Of a stretch of DNA of 64,000 nt, positions 7,346 through 15,659 are shown one piece after another (position 1 is the stretch's first letter; every line of letters starts with the position of its first letter). A program made the position numbers and the translations under genes. The notes under the pieces are model-generated. The model did no database searches and had not been told where the DNA came from. It saw only the letters and a program-made list of their open reading frames with translations. The DNA is from an uncultured Prevotellaceae bacterium (GTDB lineage: Bacteria; Bacteroidota; Bacteroidia; Bacteroidales; Bacteroidaceae): positions 1 through 64,000 of the forward strand of contig CAMVDV010000012.1 of the NCBI GenBank assembly GCA_947166305.1, written 5' to 3'.

Positions 7346-9382
7346 TTACTTGAGGACGACGCGGTCGCCACACTGCTTGGCGAGCTCCTGACCCAGGCGT
7401 GTCTTCTCGGCAAAGGCTTTCATCAGTTCGCGGTGACGTTCCTTGTCGGCCTTCACTTCGGGCTGCTTCATCTGTTCTATGATGCCGCTTAGCTCCTGCT
7501 GGACAATGGCGAGCTTATAGCTGGCGATGAGATTGGGCACTACCTCATCGAGGCGGAGGTCGGCATCCTCAGTCGGCTGAGGCTCCTGCCCGGGCAGCGA
7601 AGGGGTGGCCGGCAGGTTATACAATTTGCTCAGCGGAGCCGAGTCGGTGCCAAGCCTGAGTGCCAGTTCGCGAATCTGCTCGTCGGGATGGTTGTTGAAG
7701 TACCGCTCGGCCTCAAATCCAGGGTGATGGACGTTCTCCACAGCCTCGTCGAGAATCTTTTGATAGACAGGTGTCTGCAGTTTGATGGCATCGTCGCGGA
7801 GGCTGAGCGAGATGTATTCTGCCACGCTCAAGGGTATCTCCTGGCCGTTCTCGTCCTCGGCATAGCACATCACTCGCTCGCCGTATCGGAGAATCATCTG
7901 TGCGATGGGTGCCTCCTGCTTCAGTCCCTTCACCGCTCCTCCAGGCATGGAGAACTGAGCGGGGGCTTGTACTCCAACGCTCGGCGTAGCCGGAGAACTG
8001 CCTCCCGATGTGCGCTGCTGTGGCGCGGCTGCTGCCTTGCCTCTCTGCGCATTCACCGTGGCGGCAATGAGTCGCTCGGGTATGTTCAACTGCTTGGCTG
8101 CATGGCGGATATAGACGGTGCGCTTTATCTCGTCGGGAATCACGGCAATGCTCTCCGCCACGCCTCGGATGAGCCGTTCCTCGGCATCGGGCTCGCCCTG
8201 TTGCGCACCGATGGAGTGCGTGGCTTTGTAGGTGATGAAGTCCACCTGATGCTCCTTCATGTACTGCTGATACTCGGTGGCCGTGTGCTTGCGGGCAAAG
8301 CTGTCGGGGTCGTCGCCGTCGGGCAAGAGCAGCAACTTGACGTTCATTCCCTCGGAGAGCAACATGTCGATGCCTCGTTCGCTGGCATGAATGCCGGCCT
8401 CGTCGCCGTCGAAGATGAGCGTGATGTTCTCCGTGATGCGATGGATGAGGTGGATTTGTTCGGTTGTCAACGCTGTGCCGGACGACGATACGACGTTCTC
8501 TATTCCCTGCTGGTGCATGGCCATCACGTCGGTGTAGCCTTCCACGAGATAGCAAAGGTCAGCCTTGCGGATGGCCTGTCGTGCTTGGAAAAGGCCAAAA
8601 AGCTCTTTCCTTTTACTATATATGATGCTTTCCGGCGAGTTCTGATACTTGATGGCAACGCCCTTTGTGGCAGCGTCGAGCACACGTCCGCCGAAGCCTG
8701 CCACCTTGCCGCTCGCTGTGAAAATCGGCCACATGACGCGCCCGAAGAAGCGGTCGCGCAGTTCGCCATTGTCACGCTTCAGGCTCAAACCGGTGCCGAT
8801 GCTCAGCCGCGGCTCCATCTCGTTCTGGTTGTTCACGAGGTAGCGCTCCTTGTAGCCTTCCTTCAAGGCGTCGGCCGAGAGGGAGATTCCCCTGGTGTTG
8901 GGGCAATAGCCTACTTGGAACTCCTCCAAGATGTCGTCCCTGAAGCCACGGTTACGGAAGTAAGCCAGGCCTATAGCCCTGCCGTCTGGCGTGTCCCAAA
9001 GCTGATGCTTGAACCAGTTCATTGCCCATTCGTTGAGGATGAACATGCTCTCGCGGTCGCCTCTCGACTGGATTTCCTCGGGCGTAAGCTCTTTCTCTTC
9101 AATCTTGATGCCGTATTTCTTGGCCAGATAGCGCAGTGCGTCGGGGTAGGAGAGCTGCTCGTGCTTCATGATGAACCCCACCGGACTGCCTCCCTCGCCG
9201 CAAGCAAAGCATTTGCAGTAGTTGCGGGCCGGCGATACCATGAACGAGGGCGTGCGATCGTCGTGGAAGGGACAAAGTCCTTTCAGGTTGGCTCCGGCAC
9301 GCTTCAGCGTCACAAAGTCGGAGACAACGTCCACGATGTTCGCGGCATCGAGTATCTTGTCGACGGTTATGCGGTCAATCAT
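7346..9382 (-). CDS. dnaG: DNA primase
   Basis: Makes RNA primers for replication. I place the start at the ATG at 9382 (MIDRITVDKILDAANIVDV); an in-frame ATG at 9457 would add 25 residues encoded by repeats and a palindrome, with no family counterpart. The protein has 678 residues. The zinc domain has C37, H40, C58 and C61 (CPFH...CFAC). The catalytic core follows (GYCPNTRG, RFFGRVMWPIF), with TOPRIM motifs LVEGYTDVMAMHQQG, SSGTALT and LIFDGDEAGIHA. The C-terminal ~200 residues form the DnaB-binding helical region, preceded by a low-complexity linker (RGKAAAAPQQRTSGG). The neighbours are an S4-domain protein upstream and the 22-bp array downstream. Confidence 0.97.
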   Translation of the reverse strand: MIDRITVDKILDAANIVDVVSDFVTLKRAGANLKGLCPFHDDRTPSFMVSPARNYCKCFACGEGGSPVGFIMKHEQLSYPDALRYLAKKYGIKIEEKELTPEEIQSRGDRESMFILNEWAMNWFKHQLWDTPDGRAIGLAYFRNRGFRDDILEEFQVGYCPNTRGISLSADALKEGYKERYLVNNQNEMEPRLSIGTGLSLKRDNGELRDRFFGRVMWPIFTASGKVAGFGGRVLDAATKGVAIKYQNSPESIIYSKRKELFGLFQARQAIRKADLCYLVEGYTDVMAMHQQGIENVVSSSGTALTTEQIHLIHRITENITLIFDGDEAGIHASERGIDMLLSEGMNVKLLLLPDGDDPDSFARKHTATEYQQYMKEHQVDFITYKATHSIGAQQGEPDAEERLIRGVAESIAVIPDEIKRTVYIRHAAKQLNIPERLIAATVNAQRGKAAAAPQQRTSGGSSPATPSVGVQAPAQFSMPGGAVKGLKQEAPIAQMILRYGERVMCYAEDENGQEIPLSVAEYISLSLRDDAIKLQTPVYQKILDEAVENVHHPGFEAERYFNNHPDEQIRELALRLGTDSAPLSKLYNLPATPSLPGQEPQPTEDADLRLDEVVPNLIASYKLAIVQQELSGIIEQMKQPEVKADKERHRELMKAFAEKTRLGQELAKQCGDRVVLK

Positions 9383-9439
9383 ATCACTGCGTTCAAGAAA
9401 TGAAGATATGAAGGAATGAAGAAATGAAAATCTCGGCTG

Positions 9440-9465
9440 GCGGACGTGCCACGGCACGTCCCTAC
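9440..9465. repeat. 26-bp palindromic element (copy 1)
   Basis: gcggacgtgccacggcacgt followed by ccctac is a near-perfect palindrome (ggacgtgcc / ggcacgtcc). Related copies lie at 11346-11371 and 13081-13107. All three lie in minus-strand gene spacers, two of them beside heptad repeats. Confidence 0.8.
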
Positions 9466-9471
9466 TTTCTT

Positions 9472-9576
9472 AACTCTTAATTCTTAATTCTTAACTCTTA
9501 ATTCTTAATTCTTAATTCTTAACTCTTAATTCTTAATTCTTAATTCTTAACTCTTAATTCTTAACTCTTAACTCTC
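9472..9576. repeat. Heptanucleotide array, 15 units
   Basis: Fifteen contiguous 7-bp units of aattctt or aactctt. The last unit includes two bases of the S4 gene stop codon (9575-9577), so unit gain or loss at that end would touch the stop. Similar heptad arrays occur at 11381-11452 (ctaatcc type) and 18536-18575. Confidence 0.95.
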
Positions 9577-10006
9577 AACTTTCCTCGTCTTCCTCGAGGT
9601 CGAAGTCGAAGTCGGCAAAGAACTCGGGCACTTCGTCGCGGAAGTCGTCGAGGCTTCGGCGGTCCTTCTTTGTGGGTCGGCCTGTGCCTTTGGCTCTGCC
9701 TACGAAGCCGCTTATCTTGCTCATCTCGAGGAGTTCGTACTGGTCGGGCGTCGTGACGTTTTCCAGAATCTCGGGGATGAGCTTGGCTCCCACACGGCGC
9801 TCGATGGGCTGAAGCACACGGAAGCTGTAGGTGACGGGCGGTTTGCGTACGTTCACCACGTCGCCAGCCTTTATCATGCGGCTTGCCTTGAGCTGTGCGC
9901 CGCCCATGCTGACCTGTCCTTTCTTACAGGCCGCGGCAGCAATGGAGCGCGTCTTGAAGATGCGCGCAGCCCACAGCCATTTGTCTATCCTTGCTTCGTT
10001 ATTCAT
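9575..10006 (-). CDS. hslR: S4-domain RNA-binding protein, Hsp15 family
   Basis: A 143-residue protein. The N-terminal S4 fold starts at once (ARIDKWLWAARIFKTRSIAAAACKKGQVSMGG ... GDVVNVRK) as in Hsp15/RqcP proteins, which bind stalled 50S subunits carrying peptidyl-tRNA. The C-terminal part (KGTGRPTKKDRRSLDDFRD) is basic and ends in a strongly acidic tail (FADFDFDLEEDEES). The stop codon lies on the edge of a heptad repeat array. It could belong with dnaG or pepT transcription units; no promoter was found. The family call is firm; the cellular role is inferred from E. coli Hsp15. Confidence 0.88.
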   Translation of the reverse strand: MNNEARIDKWLWAARIFKTRSIAAAACKKGQVSMGGAQLKASRMIKAGDVVNVRKPPVTYSFRVLQPIERRVGAKLIPEILENVTTPDQYELLEMSKISGFVGRAKGTGRPTKKDRRSLDDFRDEVPEFFADFDFDLEEDEES

Positions 10007-10087
10007 ATTATAATATATAATTCATAATTCATAATTGAGCTACGCCCTGTGTTTTGTTGGGACTAATTATGAATCAAAAACTATGAA

Positions 10088-11314
10088 TTATGAATTAAGA
10101 ATTAGTTTACAGATGTTCACCACGGTCATCATGGCTTTCTCCATGCTTTGAATGGGCACGAACTCATGCCTGCCGTGGAAGTTCAGTCCGCCAGCGAAGA
10201 TGTTGGGGCAGGGGAGACCCTTGAAGCTGAGCTGTGCGCCGTCGGTTCCGCCGCGAATGGGCACTACGCGGCAGAAGCCACATGCCTCTTCGATGGCTTT
10301 CTTTGCGATGTCCGTCACCTGAGGCTTGTCGCTGAGCTGGCTCAGCATGTTGTAGTATTGATCCTTCACTTCTGTCGTCACGGTGTCCTGTCCGTACTTT
10401 GCGTTGAGCTTTTCAGCGATGTCGAGCACCACTTGCTTGCGCAACTGGAACATGCCACTGTTATGGTCGCGGATGATGTAGGAGAGCTGTGCCTCTTCCA
10501 CGGTGCCGCTCATGCCTGTGAGATGGAAGAAGCCCATGTAGCCTTCCGTCGTCTCGGGTCGCTCGTTTTCAGGCATCAAGGAGGCGAACTCGTTGGCGAT
10601 GATGCAGGCATTCTTCATCTTGCCCTTGGCATAACCAGGATGCACGTTGACGCCTTTGATGAATATCTTTGCGCTTGCTGCGTTGAAGTTCTCGTACTCC
10701 AGTTCGCCCACTTCGCTGCCGTCCATCGTGTAAGCCCAATCACAGCCGAACTTCTCCACATCGAAGAGGTGAGCGCCAGCTCCGATTTCTTCGTCGGGAT
10801 TGAAGGCGACGCGAATCTTGCCATGCTTGATTTCGGGATGCGCCATGAGGTAGGTCATAGCGGTGACGATTTCGGCGATGCCAGCCTTGTCGTCGGCGCC
10901 GAGCAGCGTATGGCCGTCGGTGACGATGAGGTCTTCGCCCACGTGCTCCTTGAGCTCGGGGAACTGGCTGACGGACGTCACGATATGTTCTTTCTCGGAG
11001 AGCACGATGTCGTGTCCGTCGTAGTTCTTGATGATGCGGGGCTTGATGTCCTTGCCGCTGCAGTCGGGGCTGGTGTCCATGTGTGCGATGAAGCCGACGG
11101 TGGGCACGGGCTTGTCGGTGTTGGCTGGCAGTGTGGCATAGACGTAGCCATGCTTGTCCATCTCCACTTCAGTCATGCCGATGGCTTGAAGCTCGTCGCG
11201 CAGGTATCGGGCCAACGCCAGTTGCTTCTCGGTGCTCGGGCACTGACTTTCGTTCTCTTCGCTGCTCTGGGTGTCGAAGCTGACGTACTTCAGAAATCTT
11301 TCTACTAATTCCAT
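10088..11314 (-). CDS. pepT: Peptidase T (tripeptide aminopeptidase)
   Basis: A 408-residue cytosolic M20 zinc peptidase that releases the N-terminal residue of tripeptides. Metal and catalytic motifs are in place: IAHMDTSPD (H and D), [13 protein letters not shown] (bridging D), [11 protein letters not shown] (catalytic E and ligand E), [10 protein letters not shown], and the C-terminal [17 protein letters not shown] with the last histidine ligand. The dimerisation/lid domain lies between residues ~205 and 320. The final codons (CKLILNS) and the stop lie in an 'aattcttaattcataattcat' type repeat, so the C-terminus is probably repeat-derived. Length matches the family. Confidence 0.97.
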   Translation of the reverse strand: MELVERFLKYVSFDTQSSEENESQCPSTEKQLALARYLRDELQAIGMTEVEMDKHGYVYATLPANTDKPVPTVGFIAHMDTSPDCSGKDIKPRIIKNYDGHDIVLSEKEHIVTSVSQFPELKEHVGEDLIVTDGHTLLGADDKAGIAEIVTAMTYLMAHPEIKHGKIRVAFNPDEEIGAGAHLFDVEKFGCDWAYTMDGSEVGELEYENFNAASAKIFIKGVNVHPGYAKGKMKNACIIANEFASLMPENERPETTEGYMGFFHLTGMSGTVEEAQLSYIIRDHNSGMFQLRKQVVLDIAEKLNAKYGQDTVTTEVKDQYYNMLSQLSDKPQVTDIAKKAIEEACGFCRVVPIRGGTDGAQLSFKGLPCPNIFAGGLNFHGRHEFVPIQSMEKAMMTVVNICKLILNS

Positions 11315-11345
11315 ATTGTTAATTTTAGGTAATGCTGGCAGATGG

Positions 11346-11371
11346 GCGGACGCGCCACGGCGCGTCCCTAC
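11346..11371. repeat. 26-bp palindromic element (copy 2)
   Basis: gcggacgcgccacggcgcgt plus ccctac, the same design as 9440-9465 with a compensating change in both arms (gtgcc/ggcac becomes cgcc/ggcg). The paired changes suggest the palindrome is conserved as a structure. Confidence 0.8.
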
Positions 11372-11380
11372 ATTTGGTGT

Positions 11381-11452
11381 CTCTAATCCCTAATCCCGTA
11401 ATCTCTAATCCCTAATCCCTAATCTCTAATAATCCCTAATCCCTAATCCCTA
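11381..11452. repeat. Heptanucleotide array (ctaatcc type)
   Basis: About ten 7-bp units of ctaatcc, taatctc or gtaatct fill the spacer between pepT and pth, up to the pth stop codon. The sequence differs from the 9472-9576 array, but period and placement are the same. Confidence 0.85.
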
Positions 11453-11453
11453 C

Positions 11454-12017
11454 CTACTTGTTATTATAGTTGCACATGGCGAACTGCATTCCGCTCAGGG
11501 CGAAGGCTTTGATGGCGTCGCAGGCCACGAGGGCCCTTTCGTTGACCAGCTTTTCTTCTTCGGGACTGAAGCGGCTGAGGACGAAGTCGACTTGCGCGCC
11601 TCGGGGGAAGTCGTTTCCTATGCCGAAGCGCAGTCGGTTGTAGCCTTGTCCGCCAAGCGTCTGCGCGATGTGCTTGAGTCCGTTGTGTCCGCCGTCGCTG
11701 CCTCCCATCCTCATTCGGATTGCTCCTACGGGGAGGCTGAGGTCGTCCACTACGACGAGCATTTTCTCGACGGGGATTTTCTCTTGTAGGAGCCAGTAGC
11801 GTACGGCGTTGCCGGAGAGGTTCATGTAGGTGGAGGGCTTGAGCAGCACCAGCTCGGCATTCTTGACGCGCATGTGGGCGACGAAGCCGTAACGACGGTC
11901 CTCAAAAGCAGTATTGGACGCTCCTGCGAGGGCGTCCAATACTCTGAATCCGATGTTGTGGCGGGTGCCATCGTACTCGGGGCCGATGTTACCCAAACCG
12001 ACAATTAGGTGTTTCAC
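11454..12017 (-). CDS. pth: Peptidyl-tRNA hydrolase
   Basis: A 187-residue protein that releases peptides from peptidyl-tRNA dropped by ribosomes. It opens with [21 protein letters not shown], with N10 and catalytic H20 visible, followed by [21 protein letters not shown] (active-site aspartate), [13 protein letters not shown] and RLRFGIG, all standard. It lies 66 bp after the L25 gene on the same strand, a common arrangement, and is probably cotranscribed with it. A perfect 11-bp inverted repeat (11911-11942 region, gtattggacgc/gcgtccaatac) lies within the coding part for [10 protein letters not shown]. Confidence 0.97.
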   Translation of the reverse strand: MKHLIVGLGNIGPEYDGTRHNIGFRVLDALAGASNTAFEDRRYGFVAHMRVKNAELVLLKPSTYMNLSGNAVRYWLLQEKIPVEKMLVVVDDLSLPVGAIRMRMGGSDGGHNGLKHIAQTLGGQGYNRLRFGIGNDFPRGAQVDFVLSRFSPEEEKLVNERALVACDAIKAFALSGMQFAMCNYNNK

Positions 12018-12083
12018 TGTTTAGAATTCTAAAAGTCTTGATTCTAATTCAAATCAGCCCTTTCGGTGTTCTAAATGCTCCTG

Positions 12084-12683
12084 TTATTCTGCTGCTTCGG
12101 TCTTGGATGCGGCGCTCATGGCGCTTCTGGTCATCTTGACTTGGCAAACGACTACGCTGGGGCTTGTCACCATTTCGAGTCCTTCGAAGCTGAGCTCTGC
12201 CACCTTGATGGTCTTGCCCAGGCCGAGGTTGGTGACGTCGATTTCGAGCTTCTCGGGGATGGCTGTGTAGGGAGCGCGCACCTTGAGCTTGCGCACGCTG
12301 GCTGCGAGCTTACCGCCGGCGCGGACGCCTTCTGCCAGTCCGTTGAGCTTGATGGGCACTTCCATGACGATGGGCTTCGTCTCGTTGATTTCGTAGAAGT
12401 CAACGTGCAGGAGCTTGTCGGTGACGGGGTGGAACTGCAGCTCTTTCATGATGGCCTTGCACTCCTTGCCGTCGATGTTGAGGTTCACGCTGTAGATGTC
12501 GGGGGAATAGACGAGCTTGCGGAGTTCTTCCTGAGTTGCGCTGAAGCTCGTGGCCACGGGCTTGCCGTCCTTCTTAGCCTCGCCATAGAGGTTGCAGGGT
12601 ACTGCGCCAGCCTTGCGGATGTCGCGGCTGGCTTTTTTGCCGGTCACGGTGCGTGCCGTGCCTTTTACGTCAATGCTTTTCAT
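12084..12683 (-). CDS. rplY: 50S ribosomal protein L25 (CTC/TL5 type)
   Basis: A 199-residue protein that binds 5S rRNA. The N-terminal domain (VKGTARTVTGKKASRDIRKAGAVPCNLYG) is the L25 beta-barrel; the C-terminal TL5 beta domain follows (KLNGLAEGVRAGGKLAASVRKLKV, then IDVTNLGLGKTIKVAELS) and ends in a short Ala/Ser-rich tail. This two-domain form is normal for Bacteroidetes. It is first of a two-gene unit with pth and is served by the promoter at 12787-12817. Confidence 0.96.
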   Translation of the reverse strand: MKSIDVKGTARTVTGKKASRDIRKAGAVPCNLYGEAKKDGKPVATSFSATQEELRKLVYSPDIYSVNLNIDGKECKAIMKELQFHPVTDKLLHVDFYEINETKPIVMEVPIKLNGLAEGVRAGGKLAASVRKLKVRAPYTAIPEKLEIDVTNLGLGKTIKVAELSFEGLEMVTSPSVVVCQVKMTRSAMSAASKTEAAE

Positions 12684-12786
12684 TTTGTTTTTGTTTTTGT
12701 TGTGTTACTATAAATTAAGTTTTCTTGTGCTTAATTCGCCATCACACGTCTCGCGAGGAGCGGGTGCAAAGCTCATTTTGCGGCTG

Positions 12787-12817
12787 CAAAGGTACGACTT
12801 TTTTCCGACACCTCCAA
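12787..12817 (-). promoter_or_regulatory. Promoter for rplY-pth
   Basis: On the minus strand TTTG (12814-12817), a 19-nt spacer and TACCTTTG (12787-12794) match the Bacteroidetes consensus exactly. A ~100-nt leader separates it from the rplY start. Confidence 0.8.
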
Positions 12818-12881
12818 ACATAACGGGGAAAAAGTGTATGACGGGCGATTATCGGATTGCTCCGATTACCCGGTCTGGTAA

Positions 12882-13076
12882 ACCCAAATCGGTCATTAGA
12901 ACGAAGGACTCAAAGATATGAATCTACGAACTTCTATTTTAGTCCTAGCACATTTCTTCTTGGCATCTTTCCGCCTTATGTGCGGTCACAATGCCCGCAT
13001 TGCTCCCTTACATAAGACGAAAACCTGCTCTAAGAAGAAATGCACGCTGACTAAAATTCTAATGACCGATTTGGGT
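12882..13076. mobile_element. Nested-hairpin MITE-like element (195 bp)
   Basis: Perfect 20-bp inverted ends: acccaaatcggtcattagaa (12882-12901) and its complement (13057-13076). Directly inside the right end, a second imperfect inverted pair (12937-12961 with 13032-13056: ttttagtc...catttcttctt) adds further stem. Closer to the centre, cttatgt/acataag and caatgc/gcattg pair again. The whole unit can fold into one long cruciform. It has no coding capacity and lies between the rplY promoter and an HU gene. Target duplications are not clear, so transposon origin is inferred. Confidence 0.7.
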
Positions 13077-13080
13077 AAAA

Positions 13081-13158
13081 GCGGACGCGCCACGATGCGG
13101 CCCCTACATCCTCCCCCTGCTCCCCCTCGGAGGGGGAGTGGGAGAGTGTGGCGGGGGG
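13081..13158. repeat. Palindromic element copy 3 plus G-rich palindrome
   Basis: 13081-13107 is a degenerate copy of the 26-bp palindrome at 9440 and 11346. It is followed by ccccctgctccccct/cggagggggag and a ggcgggggg run, a member of the G-rich palindrome family. Together they fill the space after the HU gene stop (13160) and may act as its terminator. Confidence 0.65.
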
Positions 13159-13159
13159 A

Positions 13160-13621
13160 CTACTCCAGCCCGTGGATGGTCTCGGAGTTCTTGACGACTT
13201 CGATGGCGTCGGCCTTGGCCTTGCGGCTGGGCACGAGCTGGAAGGTGGCGTCCTGCCGGAGGGAGCGGAAGCGGCGTCCGGGCGTCCAGCGGGGGTTGAC
13301 GGCCTTGATGTTCTGCACGGTGAAGTCGTCGGTGGTGACGGCTCCGGTGGTGCTCAGCTCGATGCGGAAGCGGCCCAGGTCCCCGAACTCCACGCTGTTG
13401 CCCTTGAGCAGCTCCTCGCGCAGGCAGCGGACGGCGTCGGTGAGGATGCCCTTGATGGTGCCGGAGGAGAAGGGAGAATTGTGGTCGGAGATGTGGTCGC
13501 AGAAGTCGTCGAAGCTGACGGATTCGTGTACCTGAGCCGCGCCGTAGGCCTTGGTCTCGGTGATGTTGGCCTTCTTGGTGCCGGGCTTGGTGGAAGCGAT
13601 GTAGATGCTGTAGTTGATCAT
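13160..13621 (-). CDS. HU-family DNA-binding protein (HU-HIG type)
   Basis: A 153-residue protein of the Bacteroidetes histone-like family. The pattern is INYSIYIASTKPGTKKANITETKAYGAAQVHESVSFDDFCDHI for the N-terminal helices, GTIKGILTDAVRCLREELLKGNSVEFGDLGRFRIEL for the core, then the DNA-binding arm region (FTVQNIKAVNPRWTPGRRFRSL) and a C-terminal extension. These proteins are longer than canonical HU (~90 residues). The gene lies ~390 bp from a VirE-type pair on the same strand, a frequent Bacteroidales neighbourhood. A likely promoter -7 box TAACTTTG is at 13809-13816. Confidence 0.9.
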   Translation of the reverse strand: MINYSIYIASTKPGTKKANITETKAYGAAQVHESVSFDDFCDHISDHNSPFSSGTIKGILTDAVRCLREELLKGNSVEFGDLGRFRIELSTTGAVTTDDFTVQNIKAVNPRWTPGRRFRSLRQDATFQLVPSRKAKADAIEVVKNSETIHGLE

Positions 13622-14012
13622 GTCGTTTAGATTTTTTAAGGGTGAGACTAAAGTGTTTTTCCGAGGGGGCTTCTCCAGGCTCTGCGCCTCTCCTCCCGGG
13701 GTGCGCTGCGGGGCGTGCCGTCCGGCCGGATGCGGCGTGCCTTGCTGCGCGGAGAGACGTGTGTGCCTTGCGTTTCACGCGTGTCGTGTTTCCTCTTCTA
13801 CTGTGTTGCAAAGTTACGAAATAATCGTGACTTATGCAAGCATATCGGAAACTTTTTTCATGGAAAAAGCGAGGTGGAGAGTGGAGAGTGAAGAGTGGTT
13901 TCCATACTTGTCGGGAAATAAATATAAAATACGTTTTTCTCTTATTCGGTATTTTTTATTTATTTTTCGTATTGTTACATATTCACTCTCCACCTCTCCA
14001 CTCTCTCCGCTC
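13622..14012. other. Non-coding spacer: HU leader, promoter and purine-rich inverted repeat
   Basis: It holds the HU leader, two weak 22-bp-spaced units at 13753-13796 (sharing acgtgtg...ttgcgttt and cgcgtgtcgtgttt), the -7 box TAACTTTG at 13809-13816 (minus strand) and an inverted repeat. One arm, 13869-13896, is made of gagagtg/gaggtg heptads; the other, 13982-14007, is its complement. The arms enclose an A+T-rich core that is itself partly self-complementary (aaaatacg / cgtatt). The right arm abuts the stop of the VirE-like gene and could terminate it. Confidence 0.6.
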
Positions 14013-15656
14013 TCAGACAGGCTCTTTTTCTGAATTAAGTATCTGGGCTGCAAGGTCTTCGCTTTCCTTTTTGGCGTCGTCGCTTCTGACCTGTACCACG
14101 AGGTATCGCTGCACCCTGTTTGTCTTGTGTGGCTTGATTCCGAGTTTCTTCATGGCTTGGCCGATTTTGATGGAAGTGTAGTCGTGACTGAGCCCGTAGC
14201 GGCCGTAGAGCCATGTGCTGATCATGCCGGTGTCTGCCGCCAAGGCCTTTTCGCCCTTTTCGGGTTTGCGCAGCACGTTTCTGAGCAGTGCGACGAGGGT
14301 GTCCTCCTCGACATATTGCTCGTTGACTTCCTTCAGCCACATCACCTCTTCTGTCGTGAGCTTCGCGGAGAATTTCTCGGGGTGCGTTGCCAGCCAGTAG
14401 GCCTGGGCGAAGGCGCGGTTCTGGTTCATTGACTTGTAGTCCCGCCCTCTGTCCGTGACGTGCATCACGAGAAATCGTCGGCTGCCTGTGCTCTCGGGCA
14501 ACAGTCCGGCTTCCTTGTTCGTGGTGGCTATCCAGCTGGCTCTCACCTTGCGCCTTGCGGCGAAGTGCCCGTACTGTGCGCGCTCGGTGGTGTAGGTGGC
14601 AGCGGCGCCGCCGACGTAGTTCTTGAGCTTGTTGAGCGTGATGCGGTTGACTGTGAGTTCGTCGCAGAGGACTATCATGTTTCGCGAGAGCGGCAGCAGC
14701 TCGTCCTTGTCCTTGAAGTTGGAGAGCTGGGTGTAGTTTGTCTCGTAGCGCCTCAGTTTCGCCGGCAGCATCAGCTCCACGAAGGTTGTCTTTCCCGTGA
14801 ATTCCTTGTCGCCTGCCAGGATGATCATGAGTTCGTTCTTGGAGGTGGGGTCCTCAGGGTCGTCGAGGTCGCAGGCGCGCTTCACCATCGTCACGAACCA
14901 CTTCTTGGCAAGCCGCAGCAGCAGCTCGCGGTTTTCGGACGTGATGTTGAGGTGCCCGAAGAGTTCGGTGATGTAGTCCTTCTGCCTTGTGTTCCAGGGC
15001 TTCAGGCTCTCGGCGTACTCGAGGATGGGATTGGTCCTCGGCGCGAGCATCTCGCTCGAGATGTAGCACTCCAGGTTGCCTTTCGCGACGTAGATGCTCT
15101 CGGCGTGCAAGTTGGTGAGCAGTGTGTTCATCTTCGCGTCGTCCATGTCCTGCCAGTCGTTGCCGTCCATGTCCTTGCACCTGACTTCCACCTGCTCGCT
15201 GATGATGTTGCGCCGGAACTCGTAGCGCGGTTCCAGCCACTTGATAATGCGCTGGAAGCGGTTCTTCTCCTCCTCCTGCTTCTCTTCCTCGCTCTTTGGC
15301 CGCCGTCCCTTGGGCAGCGACACGTCGATGCCGTACTCCTTGGCATACTCGAAGAACGAGGCAACGGAGTTCCTTCCTTGCCGTGTGCGCAGGCAGTTGT
15401 CGTACTTCTCGTCGCACTCCTTGCGCGAATAGCACTTCCCGTCTTTCACCCAGAAACGGCTGACGCGGTGGAAGAACTCCCGCCCATCCTCGCCAAACGA
15501 GTTGGCAAACGCAAAGGCAATTCTCATCCACTTGTCGTAGTCCGAAGTGATGTCGATGTGTACGGCCTCAATTCTCTGCAATACCAGCTCCACATGCTCG
15601 AAGTCGGTATAGTGGTTCATCGTTGAGCCTTTCTTTGAATTCAGTTCCTTAATCAT
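14013..15656 (-). CDS. VirE-family ATPase with PriCT-2 domain (primase-helicase-like)
   Basis: A 547-residue protein. Residues ~30-115 form a PriCT-2-like helical domain (WMRIAFAFANSFGEDGREFFHRVSR ... YDNCLR). A linker rich in E/K follows, then from ~190 a VirE/D5-type P-loop ATPase with the Walker A-like ILAGDKEFTGKTTF, Walker B MIVLCDEL, and the sensor-like RASWIATTNKEAGLLPESTGSRRFLV. The C-terminal winged-helix-like part ends near KLGIKPHKTN. With the adjacent VirE-N protein it resembles a primase plus SF3-type helicase split over two genes, found as a chromosomal pair or in integrated elements in Bacteroidales. The gene starts 3 bp after that neighbour; M13 (15620) is an alternative start. 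Confidence 0.85.
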   Translation of the reverse strand: MIKELNSKKGSTMNHYTDFEHVELVLQRIEAVHIDITSDYDKWMRIAFAFANSFGEDGREFFHRVSRFWVKDGKCYSRKECDEKYDNCLRTRQGRNSVASFFEYAKEYGIDVSLPKGRRPKSEEEKQEEEKNRFQRIIKWLEPRYEFRRNIISEQVEVRCKDMDGNDWQDMDDAKMNTLLTNLHAESIYVAKGNLECYISSEMLAPRTNPILEYAESLKPWNTRQKDYITELFGHLNITSENRELLLRLAKKWFVTMVKRACDLDDPEDPTSKNELMIILAGDKEFTGKTTFVELMLPAKLRRYETNYTQLSNFKDKDELLPLSRNMIVLCDELTVNRITLNKLKNYVGGAAATYTTERAQYGHFAARRKVRASWIATTNKEAGLLPESTGSRRFLVMHVTDRGRDYKSMNQNRAFAQAYWLATHPEKFSAKLTTEEVMWLKEVNEQYVEEDTLVALLRNVLRKPEKGEKALAADTGMISTWLYGRYGLSHDYTSIKIGQAMKKLGIKPHKTNRVQRYLVVQVRSDDAKKESEDLAAQILNSEKEPV

Positions 15657-15659
15657 ATC

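Noticed and set aside
7688-9403. A 571-codon open frame on the plus strand opposite dnaG
   Set aside because: It is fully antisense to a protein with intact primase motifs; its translation is low in recognisable structure. Long antisense frames are common in this G+C-rich coding DNA.
11905-11945. 11-bp inverted repeat in pth as a mobile insertion
   Set aside because: The encoded residues fit the normal Pth fold and length, so it is probably chance or conserved coding sequence.
12918-13535. A 205-codon plus-strand frame covering the nested hairpin element
   Set aside because: It combines the palindromic element with sequence antisense to the HU gene; not a plausible protein.
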